Shown one piece after another: positions 50,403 through 59,625 of a DNA stretch of 64,000 nucleotides. The notes under the pieces are model-generated. The model worked only from the letters and a program-made list of their open reading frames with translations. It did no database searches and had not been told where the DNA came from. A program made the position numbers and the translations under genes. Location: IMG/VR virus record IMGVR_UViG_3300028840_001395, positions 371,805 to 435,804 of that record. One strand, given 5' to 3'. This stretch comes from a virus. Positions within the stretch are counted from its first letter, which is position 1, and each line of letters starts with the position of its first letter.

Positions 50403-53400
50403 CTAGGCGTTGCTGTACCGGAACTGAGGCATCCAGATGACGTTCGGGGTCTGGGTCGCGCCATCAGCGCCCACCAGAATCCCGAGCTGCCAGACATCCG
50501 TTTCCGGGGCGGACGGCGGGGACAGCGTGGCCTCACCCGGGTCAGTGGCCAGGTAGACCACCTGGCCGTTGTCCGCAGTGCCCGGAGCGGCGGCGAAGTA
50601 GACCGGCACCGGCATCCCGTGGATGGTGTTGATCTGGCACTCGGTTCCATCCTTGGCGACCACGACACCGAACACGTTGGCCTGGTCGGGAGCACCGATG
50701 CTGTGAGGGGCACCCGCGTCAGCCCGGAGGGCCTTGGTCTCACCACCCGAGTACTGGGCGTAGGCGATGTATCCGACCGCCAGGGCTCCGCCGTCACCGT
50801 CCGCCATCACCACACCGCCGCCAGCAGCGCCCGTGGTGGTGTTGACATCATCGCCCCTCGGAGTCCGAAGGAACTGCTCCAGCTCGACCTGCTTGGAGTT
50901 GGTCAGGGTGTTCAGGACGAGGTAGTCGTTCGTCCCGTCATCGAGCGTCAGAGCATCGGCATCGTTCGCGTCGAAGCTCCAGGTCGAGGAAGCCTCGATG
51001 TCCAGCGTGAGAGCCCCGCCCGTCAGCGTGATGGTAGAGGTGCCATCACCCAACGTGATCTCGGTGCCCGCGATGGCCACGTCCACGCCACCCGTGTCAC
51101 CGATGTCCACCGTGTCGTTCTCGGCGTCCGTCGAGAGGTAGTTCCCGGTGGTGCTGGTGACGGTGAAGTCCGCGAAGGTGCCGGTCTCGTCCAGGGTGAT
51201 GGCCAGGTCACCCTGCCCGTCGTCCAGGTCGATGGTGTTGCCCGCCTCGTAGGCCGCCTGAAGCGTCGTCCCGACCGCCGATGCAAGCTGCACCCAGGTG
51301 CCGGTGTCGTCGTAGTACCAGACCGACCCGTCACCCGTGGTGTCGTAGCGGATGTTGCCCGCCGTGGCGTTGTTGGTGCCACGGGGGAGGTTGAGGGCCG
51401 TGTTCACATACACGACACCGTTGGTGCCGGGGCTCAGGGTGATGTCGTCATCCTCGACCGTGAGGTTGAGGTCAGTCTTGGCGTAGATGTTGACGGTGCA
51501 ATCGCCCGTCCCGGTGCCACCCACCGAGGCAGAGGGGTTGACCGCACCGAGGTTCAGCTCATGGGCATCGTCGGTGTCGTTGGACATCGTGATGGTCATG
51601 TCCAGGCCGCTGAACACATTCAGGGCGTTGACCGCCGTGACCTCGGCCTGGGCAGCCGACATCAGGATGTCGTAGTCGAACCCGGCCCCGATGTTCAGTG
51701 CCGTCTTGTTGGCCGCCCCGACTCCACCTGCGACTGCCGAGAAGGCGTTGAGGTTGGCCGTCGCAGAGGTATCCCCCGCCACTCCGATCACGCTTCCGAC
51801 CACGGCGTCGATGCTCTGCGACCCGGTGAGGCCACCCGAGGTCAGCGTGGAGTTGATCCCGTGGGCTCCCGTGGCATCCGCAGCCGTGGTGCTGTTGGAG
51901 TAGATGGCCCTTTCACCCGTCTGGATCGTCCCGTAGGTGACGGTGAACGGGTAGATTGCCTCGATGTCGTCCGTGTTGGTGTCCACCCAGAGGATGTCCT
52001 CGGAACCGTCGTTGATCTTCCAGGCAGTTCCGCGACCGTCCTGTACAACCTCCCAGATGTCCGAGTCCGTGCCCGCCGAGAGCTTGAGGAAGTTGTCCGA
52101 GTTGATCTCCAGGTCGTTGCCCGGAGCGCCGCCCGAAGAGATCGTCAGCGCACCATCTGCGGTTACCGCCGTCCCGGTGAGGGCCAAGGCACCTGCGATA
52201 TCGACCTGGGTGGAGACATAGACGTTTCCGGGCCGGTAGTCGGCAGCCTGGCCGATGTCGTGTCCGCCATCGGCATCGAAGTAGAGGTGCGACCCGTTGA
52301 GGTAGGTCTCCTCGTTGTCCGGGGCGAGGTAGATGGCACCATCCATCGCGCTCAGGAGCATGTTGGTGCCAGCCGCAATCGTCTGAGCATCTTCGCCACC
52401 GCTGTTGCCGTCCAGCAGGATGTGGGTGAAGTACTGGGCATCGTTGGTGGGATTGGCCAGCATCAAACCAGCGCCAAAAGCGCCTCCACCGTTCGCCCCC
52501 ATGAACACCGAACCGAGGCCGATTACCGCCGCCCCTGCCACGTCAGAGGCATCCCCCTCGAACGAAGCCGCCACCGCGATGGCTGTCGCACCATCATCTC
52601 CGACACCATCACCAGCAAGACCACCCGAGGTCATGCTGGTGAGGGAAACAAACTGCCTCTCACCGATGGCGACGTTCCGGCCCACCTCACCAGTGGCGGT
52701 GAGAGCGGCGTCATTGGCTCCGTCAAGGGAGTCGGTGACCATCAAGCCACCGCGAACCTGAGTGCCGATCAGCGTGGCCGTGGCCGAAGCCTCGCCCAGC
52801 CGGAGGTAGGATGCCTCCCCATCGGTGACGATGTACTCGTTGGACGAACCGAGAGAAGCGCCCTCACCGCGAACGATGAAGTCGGCTCCCGGGTTGGTCT
52901 CGTCAATGATGAACTCCAGGTCACCCGTCGAGTCCGCGAGGGTGATGGTGTTCCCGACCTCGTAGGCCGTCTGGAGGCCACCCGATGTTCCAGGGGTGAG
53001 CTGGGTGACGTTCCCCGACTCATCCATGTAGTACAGCTCGGTGTTGCCGGAGCCGTCATCCTTGGTGTAGAGGACGCCCGTGTTGGCCACGTTCGTCGGG
53101 TCGGCACCTTCCCGCAGGAAGCTGTGGACGCCGTGGATCTCGCCCCAGTAGTTCGTGGAGTTACCGAAGGAGTAGGTGCCCACGCCGTCCGGGAGGACTT
53201 CAAGGTCACCACCACCGCAGGTCAGGAGGATGTCCGTGGTCGCCTGAAGCTCCAGGCGACCGTCCGTGTTGATGACACCCTTGGTGGTCTCATGCGACAT
53301 GCCGATGGCGACCGAGTGCGTGGAGTCGAGGGCACTCACGGTGCCCGCCGTCCCGCTCGGCCCCCGAACCTGGACGTAGCCGTTGTTCGACAGGAGCTTG

Positions 53401-55388
53401 GCGTAGTCGCCCGCGAACTCGATCTCGACATCGTAGCCGCTGTCGAAGTAGATGCCCCGGCTCTCGGCGGTGCCGCCGTTGTCCGTGAAGTCGAGGTGCA
53501 GGCCCGCGATGGTGCCGTCCGAGTCCCCGGCGTTGGTCACAGTGTCCAGCTTCGCCGCCGAAAGAACAGCGCTGCCCACCGACAGCCCCGGGGAAGTCAT
53601 GCGACCCCGCAGAGCAGAACCCTGGGTGTCGGCCCCTGTGGTGTTGATCCAGAGGGAGGATGTGTCGAACCCAGCAACGAGGGTCTGGGTGAGGGACACC
53701 TGGCCGCCCGTACCGGGGCTGAGGACGATGGCCTCGGAGCCCGTCGCCACATCGATGGTCAGTGTGCCTCCGGTGCAGGTCACAGCATCCGTCGTGATGG
53801 AGACAGAATCGCCAGCCTTGAGTTCGGTCTTGGCGTACACATGGTCGGGCCGATTGTCCGCCGAACCGCCGATGTCTCCGCCGCCGTCCGTCACCCAGAG
53901 AAGGTCGCTGTCCTGCATGTAGACATCGACCGCCCCGGACTCACCCAGAAGGAGCCGGGTGTTCTCGGCATCCGTCTGGAGGTACTGGTTGGAACCACCG
54001 AGGGAAGCACCCTCACCCCGGACAACGAAGTTCGTGTAGTCCGCCGCAGTCTCGTCAAGGATGATCTCCATGTCACCCTTGTTCTCGTCCAGTCCGATGG
54101 TCTGGCCTGCGTCGTAGGCTGCCTGGAGGGTGACGCTGCCTGTCGCGGCAGCCAGGACGATCCAGTCGGTGCCGTTGAAGTACTGCACGTCCTTGTCGCC
54201 CGAGTGGTAACGGATGTTACCCTCGGCGGCGATGGAGTCCTGGAACGGCAGGTTGAGCGCGGTCAGGATATCCACCTGACCGCTACCGAATACCGTGAGC
54301 AGGCCGTTGCCGGTGTTGTCCCTGACCTGGAACGCCGTGTCACCGTCATCCGTCCCGAGGCTGAAGTAGGTGCGTGTCCCGGCAGTTGTCTCCTGGTTGT
54401 CGAATTCCCAGCTACCAGTGGTGTTGACGAAACTGGCGGCGGCTCCCGTGTGGACGAGGGTGAGTTCCTTGGAAGATCCGAGTTCCAGGTTGATGTTGTC
54501 GTTGAGGTGGACATCGCCGCCCGAGAACAGCCAGTCAGTGCTGCCCGAGAATGTGCCCCCCGCGTTGGCCGTGAGTTGCCCACCGGACACATCGAGGCCC
54601 AATTCGGCGTCCACGTTACCGGCAAACTGGCTTGTCAAACCGGCATCGGACGCATAGACACTGCCGACACGGAGCGGCATGTAGTCGATGGGGGTGATGT
54701 CCAGTCCCGGTGTCGAGGCGTCGTCGTTCGTCGTCACCATTGCGAACGTGTTGTTGGTGTGATCCCAGAACACGGCGATATTGGAGTCCCCACCACCACC
54801 GATGGAATCCGCACCTCGGTCACCGATCCAGCCGATGTCGAGGCTGTCTCCGATGTTGCCCTTGGCCAGCTCGATGACGTTATCCTCGACCGTCAACGTC
54901 TCGGTGTTGATGGTCGTGGTCGTTCCATCGACCGTCAGATCCTGGGAGATGATCAGGCTGCCCGTGATGTTGATGGTGTCCGAACTTGCCGGGTCGGCCA
55001 CCAACGTCCGCAACCCGTAGATGTCCACCGGAGTCTCATCCGTGGCGTTGCCGATAGTCATCAAGGAGGTGTCGAGATTCAGGACATCCTTCGACGCCGC
55101 CGTCAGGTTGTCGTTGGTCAGCCGAAGAGAGCCGGAATCATCGAAAAGCTCCCACGGGCCATCCTGAGAACCACCAGTTCCGCCGAACTGGAGCTTGGGG
55201 ATGTTGCCCCCGGTGGCTCCCAACTGGAGGACGCCCGCTGTTCCGCTGCCGTCCCAGGAGAACTGGGGATCACCCGAGAGGTTGTTGAGCCCAAACTCGG
55301 CCACCGTGAAGGAGATGGTGTCCGCAGGCAGAAGCGTGATTGCCTTGCCCTGGTGTGCCTGGAGACTCTTGTTGATGTAATCAGTCAT
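50403..55388 (-). CDS. Very long tail fibre/appendage protein with repeats
   Basis: 1661 residues from ATG 55388 (GGAG seven bases upstream); a frame reaching 55475 has no RBS. Almost all beta-rich, Asp/Thr/Gly-rich and without Cys clusters. A ~45-residue module occurs at least three times: LQAAY-D/E-x-G-x-T-I-x-L, then G-D-[LM]-x-I-x-L-D-E-T and V-R-G-E-G-A-S-L-G. The C-terminus contains 'NGQVVYLATDPGEATLS' and ends QFRYSNA, a possible receptor-binding or trimerisation head. No S74 chaperone or endosialidase motif. Fibre role inferred from length and composition. Confidence 0.7.
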   Translation of the reverse strand: MTDYINKSLQAHQGKAITLLPADTISFTVAEFGLNNLSGDPQFSWDGSGTAGVLQLGATGGNIPKLQFGGTGGSQDGPWELFDDSGSLRLTNDNLTAASKDVLNLDTSLMTIGNATDETPVDIYGLRTLVADPASSDTINITGSLIISQDLTVDGTTTTINTETLTVEDNVIELAKGNIGDSLDIGWIGDRGADSIGGGGDSNIAVFWDHTNNTFAMVTTNDDASTPGLDITPIDYMPLRVGSVYASDAGLTSQFAGNVDAELGLDVSGGQLTANAGGTFSGSTDWLFSGGDVHLNDNINLELGSSKELTLVHTGAAASFVNTTGSWEFDNQETTAGTRTYFSLGTDDGDTAFQVRDNTGNGLLTVFGSGQVDILTALNLPFQDSIAAEGNIRYHSGDKDVQYFNGTDWIVLAAATGSVTLQAAYDAGQTIGLDENKGDMEIILDETAADYTNFVVRGEGASLGGSNQYLQTDAENTRLLLGESGAVDVYMQDSDLLWVTDGGGDIGGSADNRPDHVYAKTELKAGDSVSITTDAVTCTGGTLTIDVATGSEAIVLSPGTGGQVSLTQTLVAGFDTSSLWINTTGADTQGSALRGRMTSPGLSVGSAVLSAAKLDTVTNAGDSDGTIAGLHLDFTDNGGTAESRGIYFDSGYDVEIEFAGDYAKLLSNNGYVQVRGPSGTAGTVSALDSTHSVAIGMSHETTKGVINTDGRLELQATTDILLTCGGGDLEVLPDGVGTYSFGNSTNYWGEIHGVHSFLREGADPTNVANTGVLYTKDDGSGNTELYYMDESGNVTQLTPGTSGGLQTAYEVGNTITLADSTGDLEFIIDETNPGADFIVRGEGASLGSSNEYIVTDGEASYLRLGEASATATLIGTQVRGGLMVTDSLDGANDAALTATGEVGRNVAIGERQFVSLTSMTSGGLAGDGVGDDGATAIAVAASFEGDASDVAGAAVIGLGSVFMGANGGGAFGAGLMLANPTNDAQYFTHILLDGNSGGEDAQTIAAGTNMLLSAMDGAIYLAPDNEETYLNGSHLYFDADGGHDIGQAADYRPGNVYVSTQVDIAGALALTGTAVTADGALTISSGGAPGNDLEINSDNFLKLSAGTDSDIWEVVQDGRGTAWKINDGSEDILWVDTNTDDIEAIYPFTVTYGTIQTGERAIYSNSTTAADATGAHGINSTLTSGGLTGSQSIDAVVGSVIGVAGDTSATANLNAFSAVAGGVGAANKTALNIGAGFDYDILMSAAQAEVTAVNALNVFSGLDMTITMSNDTDDAHELNLGAVNPSASVGGTGTGDCTVNIYAKTDLNLTVEDDDITLSPGTNGVVYVNTALNLPRGTNNATAGNIRYDTTGDGSVWYYDDTGTWVQLASAVGTTLQAAYEAGNTIDLDDGQGDLAITLDETGTFADFTVTSTTGNYLSTDAENDTVDIGDTGGVDVAIAGTEITLGDGTSTITLTGGALTLDIEASSTWSFDANDADALTLDDGTNDYLVLNTLTNSKQVELEQFLRTPRGDDVNTTTGAAGGGVVMADGDGGALAVGYIAYAQYSGGETKALRADAGAPHSIGAPDQANVFGVVVAKDGTECQINTIHGMPVPVYFAAAPGTADNGQVVYLATDPGEATLSPPSAPETDVWQLGILVGADGATQTPNVIWMPQFRYSNA

Positions 55389-55507
55389 CCCTCGACTCCT
55401 GCATCCTGACCCCAACACGGGGGGATCGCCAACGTGACAGCGAAGCTCAAGATGTAATCGAATCGAGGGAGGCACACGCGCACGCGCGCCTCTATCTATT
55501 ATGGGGG

Positions 55508-55522
55508 ATTATAGAGGGACTA
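55508..55522 (-). promoter_or_regulatory. Late-type promoter element (TCTATAATCC)
   Basis: Minus strand TAGTCCCTCTATAATCCCCC, TATAAT at 55513-55508, ~120 bases before the fibre start. The leader contains an alternating CACACGCGCACGCGCGCC tract on the plus strand near 55470. Confidence 0.65.
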
Positions 55523-55539
55523 GCGGGCCGGGAAAACGG

Positions 55540-56004
55540 CTAGAGTTCCGGAGGCTCCGGCTTCTTGGTCTTGTCATCCGACTTCTCGGTGGGGATGTCC
55601 ACGACCTTGCCCTCACCCTCTGCGAGCTTCGGAGCCTCGGGCTCCTTGTCGAGATCGGAGGGCTCATCCTCGAAGGACGGCGGCTCGGGGGTCTCCTCCA
55701 TCGGAGGGGGGTCGGTGCCCTTCTCCATGTTGTCCCGGCCCAGGAGGTAGTTGCGGATCTTGATCTTGTCCTGCAGCTCGGCCTGGGTCTCATTGAGCTT
55801 CTGCTGGGCCTTCTGCTTGGTCTCGCCCTTCTCGACCTCCATGTCACGAACCTTGTCCCAGACCCCGGCCTCGGTCAGAATCGCCTTGACCGTGGCATCG
55901 ACCTCCTGGGCGTAGGTCTGCCACTTCTTCATGATGTCCTGGAGCTTGGCCTCCAGGGCACTGATCTCCTTGTTGAGGGCCTCGACATCCTTCTGACGGC
56001 TCAT
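55540..56004 (-). CDS. Coiled-coil hypothetical protein
   Basis: 154 residues from ATG 56004 (GGAGG six bases upstream); a Lys/Arg-rich N-terminal extension to 56097 lacks an RBS and overlaps another gene. A heptad coiled coil (residues ~5-30, ALNKEISALEAKLQDIMKKW) is followed by a second helix (70-100). An acidic Pro/Glu-rich C-terminus closes it. Possibly a virion accessory protein. Function unknown. Confidence 0.6.
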   Translation of the reverse strand: MSRQKDVEALNKEISALEAKLQDIMKKWQTYAQEVDATVKAILTEAGVWDKVRDMEVEKGETKQKAQQKLNETQAELQDKIKIRNYLLGRDNMEKGTDPPPMEETPEPPSFEDEPSDLDKEPEAPKLAEGEGKVVDIPTEKSDDKTKKPEPPEL

Positions 56005-56044
56005 CCGTAGCCTCCTCTGGTTCCTCTTGCGAGCTTCCCGTTGT

Positions 56045-56353
56045 TCAGCCCGAGTCTTCGTCTTGCGCTTCCTCGGCTGATTTTTCTTTTTCTTCATCGC
56101 CTACTCTACCCGAGTGCGCGGACTGCTTCGCCACTTTCACCAGACCGTGCATTGTCCGACACGCTGCGTCATACTTCTGTTCGGCGGAGCCGGGGTACAG
56201 GTTCACCACGTCCTTCGCCTTGGGGTTAGTGGCGTTTCCGAAGATGAATACGACTTCCCCGCGACCATTGATTTCCGTCCCAACGAAGGCGACTTCGCGG
56301 GATACCAGGAATCCGGCCATCCGGAAATCCGTCAGCTTGAGGTATTCGGACAT
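56045..56353 (-). CDS. DUF5659-like small protein
   Basis: 102 residues from ATG 56353, sharing a base with the upstream stop (TGATG). MSEYLKLTDFRMAGFLVSRE, then 'RGEVVFIFGNATNP', matches the DUF5659-type core (T-D-x-x-x-A-x-[FY]-L ... V-x-F-x-F). A long acidic tail follows. A second member lies at 56749-56988. Confidence 0.55.
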   Translation of the reverse strand: MSEYLKLTDFRMAGFLVSREVAFVGTEINGRGEVVFIFGNATNPKAKDVVNLYPGSAEQKYDAACRTMHGLVKVAKQSAHSGRVGDEEKEKSAEEAQDEDSG

Positions 56354-56745
56354 CAACCGCCCTTGACGAAGTTCGCCACCAGTCCGCAGCAGCAGGCCCC
56401 TCCGATAGATCCCCCTCCGCCCTGTCCCCTATTGGCGGAGATGGCGACCACTTGCTGTTCGGTGATCATGTTCAGGCTCGTGGTGGGATCCACTCCGCCC
56501 ATCTCACCGTAGATCGAATCACCATCGTTGAAGGTCGTCGGGATCATGTAAGTATAGACGTATCTTCCGGTTTCGGGGGGCACTACAGGCACCATCGGGG
56601 AGGACACCAACGTCTGCTTTCCACCCAGCGGGGTGAACGTGAAGATGTTGATGGTCGGGTTGTTCACGTTGATCGGGGTGTTCGTGTCGTCCACGAACAG
56701 CACCTCGAAGGTGAACGGCTGCCCGATGACTGCCTGCAAGGCCAT
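56353..56745 (-). CDS. Hypothetical beta-rich protein
   Basis: 130 residues. 'AVIGQPFTFEVLFVDDTNTP' and 'GRYVYTYMIPTTFNDGDSI' suggest an Ig-like domain. The C-terminus has GGGGSIGGACCCGL, a Gly/Cys run. It may be a small virion protein. Adjacent to DUF5659-like genes. Confidence 0.55.
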   Translation of the reverse strand: MALQAVIGQPFTFEVLFVDDTNTPINVNNPTINIFTFTPLGGKQTLVSSPMVPVVPPETGRYVYTYMIPTTFNDGDSIYGEMGGVDPTTSLNMITEQQVVAISANRGQGGGGSIGGACCCGLVANFVKGG

Positions 56746-56748
56746 CGG

Positions 56749-56988
56749 TTACCCCTCCATGTGCGTCAGCGCCTTCATGTTCTTGATCTCGTCGGCGTAG
56801 GTCAGCGCCGGAACCTTGGCCTGGCGGTTGAAGTACTGGTTCTTCAGGTCACGGAGGCCCTCGACCTTCTTGAAGACGAAGTGGACACGCTGGCCCTCTC
56901 GCTGTGTCTCCAAGAACGGAACCTGGGCGACCCGAAGGTAGGCTGCGAAGTAAAGGTCTGAAGTTCGGTAGGTCTCTTCGTCGGCCAT
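56749..56988 (-). CDS. DUF5659-like small protein
   Basis: 79 residues. 'RTSDLYFAAYLRVAQVPFLE' and RVHFVFKKVEGLRDLK fit the DUF5659 layout more closely than the 102-residue relative at 56045. First gene of a minus-strand group behind a CCTATAATGC element. Function of the family unknown. Confidence 0.6.
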   Translation of the reverse strand: MADEETYRTSDLYFAAYLRVAQVPFLETQREGQRVHFVFKKVEGLRDLKNQYFNRQAKVPALTYADEIKNMKALTHMEG

Positions 56989-57046
56989 CTCATCTCCTCC
57001 ATCTACATCAATCCACCCGCAAAGGGGGTTCTTCTACTACACTCGC

Positions 57047-57061
57047 ATTATAGGAGAGTTA
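57047..57061 (-). promoter_or_regulatory. Late-type promoter element (CCTATAATGC)
   Basis: Minus strand TAACTCTCCTATAATGCGAGTGTAG, TATAAT at 57052-57047, ~60 bases before the start at 56988. Confidence 0.6.
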
Positions 57062-57071
57062 TGGAGGCCGA

Positions 57072-57100
57072 AGCCCCTCGGCCCAGAGGACCGAGGGGCT
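57072..57100. terminator. Terminator-like hairpin after the 254-residue gene
   Basis: AGCCCCTCGG (57072-57081) pairs with CCGAGGGGCT (57091-57100) around a 9-base loop, ~45 bases past the minus-strand stop at 57145 and immediately before the next promoter. No T-run. Confidence 0.6.
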
Positions 57101-57144
57101 CGGTATCGGAAGGAGGGGGTCGGGGGTTACCCCCAGGGAGCACG

Positions 57145-57909
57145 TCAGGTGATGACGGTACCGACCGCGTCGTAGACCACGACCGCCGCTCCGGCCCCCG
57201 TCGTCGGGATGGCGGTGCCGTCCACGAAGAGAGCCGTGCCACCCGCCCCGTAGGTCAGGAGCGGGTCGAGGAACGTGTAGGTCGCCGCCGCCAGCTTCGA
57301 CAGGACGCCCTGGCTCCGCGAGATGTGCAGGGCTCCCGTCCTCTCGTACTCGCGGAGGTTGCGACCGCTCGCCCCGGTGGTCACGAAGGAGCCCTTGGCG
57401 GTGTGCGGAGCAGCGAAGGCACCGGCACCGTCATCGATCTGGGAGTTGGCCGGGAGCACGTAGGCGTAGCCCTGGAGCAGCTTGAGGACATCCGCCAGGG
57501 TGCCTGTCGAGTTGCCCACGCCGATGCCCGAGGCCGCAGCGCCCGCCGCCACGATGGCCGCGTTGACGTTGGCGACGGACATCGACTGGCCCGCCACGAC
57601 CCGCGCCAGCAGGAGCGGCCCGATGGCGTTGGCGATGGCCGGGGTCAGCGGGATGTTGCCGCCGCCGACGTTCTCGATGTTGTCCATCATCCATGCCGCG
57701 ATGCCCGAGTAGGCCGCGTTGGTGGTGATCGGACCCGCGCCCGTGGTGGCCACGGTGTCGTTCTGCGGGGTCATCGACATGTAGCCGGTCTGACCGAGAC
57801 CGGGCTCGTAGATGGCCGACTTCTGGGAAGTGTTCGGCCAGAGGTCGGTCACCTGGAGGCCGTTGTCCGCCAGATCGGCGCGTGCGAGGCAGATGAAAGC
57901 GGTTGCCAT
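57145..57909 (-). CDS. Virion structural protein, paralogue A
   Basis: 254 residues; AAGGAG before ATG. 'MATAFICLARADLADNG-LQ' then D-L-x-PN-x-SQ, IYEPGLGQTGY, and an Ala/Gly-rich helical middle, ending 'VVVYDAVGTVIT'. It aligns with the 269-residue protein encoded 22 bases upstream (57931-58740) through the whole N-terminal 60 residues and the last strand. High Ala/Gly suggests a capsid or tail decoration-type protein. Function inferred only. Confidence 0.6.
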   Translation of the reverse strand: MATAFICLARADLADNGLQVTDLWPNTSQKSAIYEPGLGQTGYMSMTPQNDTVATTGAGPITTNAAYSGIAAWMMDNIENVGGGNIPLTPAIANAIGPLLLARVVAGQSMSVANVNAAIVAAGAAASGIGVGNSTGTLADVLKLLQGYAYVLPANSQIDDGAGAFAAPHTAKGSFVTTGASGRNLREYERTGALHISRSQGVLSKLAAATYTFLDPLLTYGAGGTALFVDGTAIPTTGAGAAVVVYDAVGTVIT

Positions 57910-57930
57910 GATTCTTCTCCTTACCGGCGG

Positions 57931-58740
57931 TTACGCCAGAACCGTTCCGTCGTCGTTGTAGACCGTGACCACGCGGGCGTTCGTCACGGTGGGGTACGTC
58001 AGGCTCCCCTGGTAGTGCCACGGGAAGTGGGGCACGCGGTCACTGTCCGGCCAGAGGGTCACTCCGGAGGCGAAGTCCTTGATGTCACCAGCGCTGATGG
58101 AGAGCATGAGGGAACCGCTCAGCACCGTGTGGCGGATGCCCTTGTACTCGCGGGCCTGGGGGTCGCCGCCGATGTTGACCGGGACCAGCTCGCCCGCGAC
58201 CATCTGGGTGTCGTTGACCAGGACGTTGAAGGTGAAGGCACCGCGCTGGGTCGCGTCCCAGACACCGAGCGGACCCTTGGTCGCCCCGGCAGGAAGTCCG
58301 TAGCCCCGACCCGCGAGGACGGCGAGAAGCTCGGTGAGAACGCCCGTGGAGTTCGAGCCTGCACCGTCGAAGTCCGACAGCGGGAAGGTCGCCTGAATGG
58401 CGGCGTTCACGTCAGCCAGGGTCATCGTCTGGCCCGCATCCAGACGAGTCGTGATGGCGGTGGCCACCGCAGTCTGATGGGCAGCCGTCCACTCCGTCGC
58501 CCCGATGCTGTTCGGGAGAGGCTCCACGCGATCCACCAGGTAGGACTTGAGGCCCCTGGTCGTCTTCGTGGTGACGCCCGCCCCGGTGAAGGGAACCACC
58601 TCATCCTGCACCCGGTTGACGTACCGGGACTGGCCGTAGCCATCGTAGATGAGGTTCCGCTGGGAGTCGTTGGGCTTCAGGTCGAGGATCTGGACTGTTC
58701 CGTCCGGGAGATCCGCTCGTGCGAGACAGATGTAGGGCAT
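57931..58740 (-). CDS. Virion structural protein, paralogue B
   Basis: 269 residues; GAGAGG before ATG. 'MPYICLARADLPDGTVQIL' followed by DLKPNDSQRNLIYDGYGQSRY, a longer C-terminal half with HFPWHYQGSLTYP and 'VVTVYNDDGTVLA'. Paralogous to the 254-residue protein. The pair is a tandem duplication of a virion component. Preceded by a TTTATAGT late-type element 55 bases upstream. Confidence 0.6.
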   Translation of the reverse strand: MPYICLARADLPDGTVQILDLKPNDSQRNLIYDGYGQSRYVNRVQDEVVPFTGAGVTTKTTRGLKSYLVDRVEPLPNSIGATEWTAAHQTAVATAITTRLDAGQTMTLADVNAAIQATFPLSDFDGAGSNSTGVLTELLAVLAGRGYGLPAGATKGPLGVWDATQRGAFTFNVLVNDTQMVAGELVPVNIGGDPQAREYKGIRHTVLSGSLMLSISAGDIKDFASGVTLWPDSDRVPHFPWHYQGSLTYPTVTNARVVTVYNDDGTVLA

Positions 58741-58794
58741 GGTTACCTCTCAGTCTGGCGGGACTTCGCCCGCGTTTTCATCTACAAGGGGGAG

Positions 58795-58809
58795 ACTATA
58801 AAATGAGAG
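58795..58809 (-). promoter_or_regulatory. Late-type promoter element (TTTATAGTCT)
   Basis: Minus strand TATAGT at 58800-58795 followed by CTCCCCC. The most degenerate of the eight elements, but it lies in the expected position before the 269-residue gene. Confidence 0.5.
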
Positions 58810-58827
58810 GGAGGCCCGTTATTCTGC

Positions 58828-59622
58828 CTATTCGGCAGAGAGGTCGCTGCTCACATCCACCACGAAGTCACAGGCACCGGCTTCACCAGCCAGAACCAGC
58901 TCGTAAATGGCCGGAGTTCCGAAGGAACTTGTCTCCGTCAAGGGAGGCAAGGGCGACATCGGCATACCCAGACCGAAGGAGAACAGCAGTGTCTGGGCCG
59001 GGTCGATGTTCCGGATGCTCGCCAGATAGGAAGGCCGGGGGAAGGCGATGTGCATCGGGAGCGGGACAGTGACGGTCTCATCGATGTTGGGGGTATGGCC
59101 CGGAGTACAGAGCGTCCCCGCCGGAGCTGTGCCCGTGAGGGTCATCGCCATGCCACCCAATCCGAACTGGATGGCGGGTGGGATGGGCATGATCGGCCCC
59201 TGGATATCCCATCCTGCGTTGGGGCCTGCGGCCACCTGGAGCCAGGCGTTGGTCGTCTTCCGCATCTCCTGCACCCGGACGAAGAGATACTCATCATCCG
59301 AGCCGATGCTGCTGGGCGACCCGAAGTCACGGACATCGAACTGGAAGCTCGTCAGACCTCGACGGCTCTCCTCCACGCGCCACCGCTTGGTGACTTCGAG
59401 GGTCTGAGCGATCTGGCCTGCATCGACTTCCTGAAGGATACTGCCCCCGGCTCCACCGACACCGCTACCTACCAGATTACCGTAGGCGTCGTTGAGAGTC
59501 CGGGCACCCCAGAGACGCAGGCGCTTCATCTCGGGGGTGGATCTGACTGCGAGATCCACGAAGTCCGTGGACCGCTGAATGATGCCTGCCCTGGTTGCGA
59601 ACGGTCCGAAGTTGCCGCTCAT
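58828..59622 (-). CDS. Virion protein candidate
   Basis: 264 residues. 'GNLVGSGVGGAGGSILQEV', then 'SSIGSDDEYLFVRVQEM' and beta-rich loops with 'PIMPIPPAIQFGLGG'. Ends in an acidic DVSSDLSAE. Operonic with the zinc-ribbon protein (four-base spacing). The beta-rich composition fits a capsid decoration, head fibre or baseplate-type component. No named family. Confidence 0.5.
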   Translation of the reverse strand: MSGNFGPFATRAGIIQRSTDFVDLAVRSTPEMKRLRLWGARTLNDAYGNLVGSGVGGAGGSILQEVDAGQIAQTLEVTKRWRVEESRRGLTSFQFDVRDFGSPSSIGSDDEYLFVRVQEMRKTTNAWLQVAAGPNAGWDIQGPIMPIPPAIQFGLGGMAMTLTGTAPAGTLCTPGHTPNIDETVTVPLPMHIAFPRPSYLASIRNIDPAQTLLFSFGLGMPMSPLPPLTETSSFGTPAIYELVLAGEAGACDFVVDVSSDLSAE

Positions 59623-59625
59623 GTA

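Noticed and set aside
49779-55409. Plus-strand open frame of 1876 codons opposite the fibre gene
   Set aside because: Antisense artefact of GC-rich codons; very rich in Arg, Gly, Val and His, no recognisable motifs, and it crosses several real genes.
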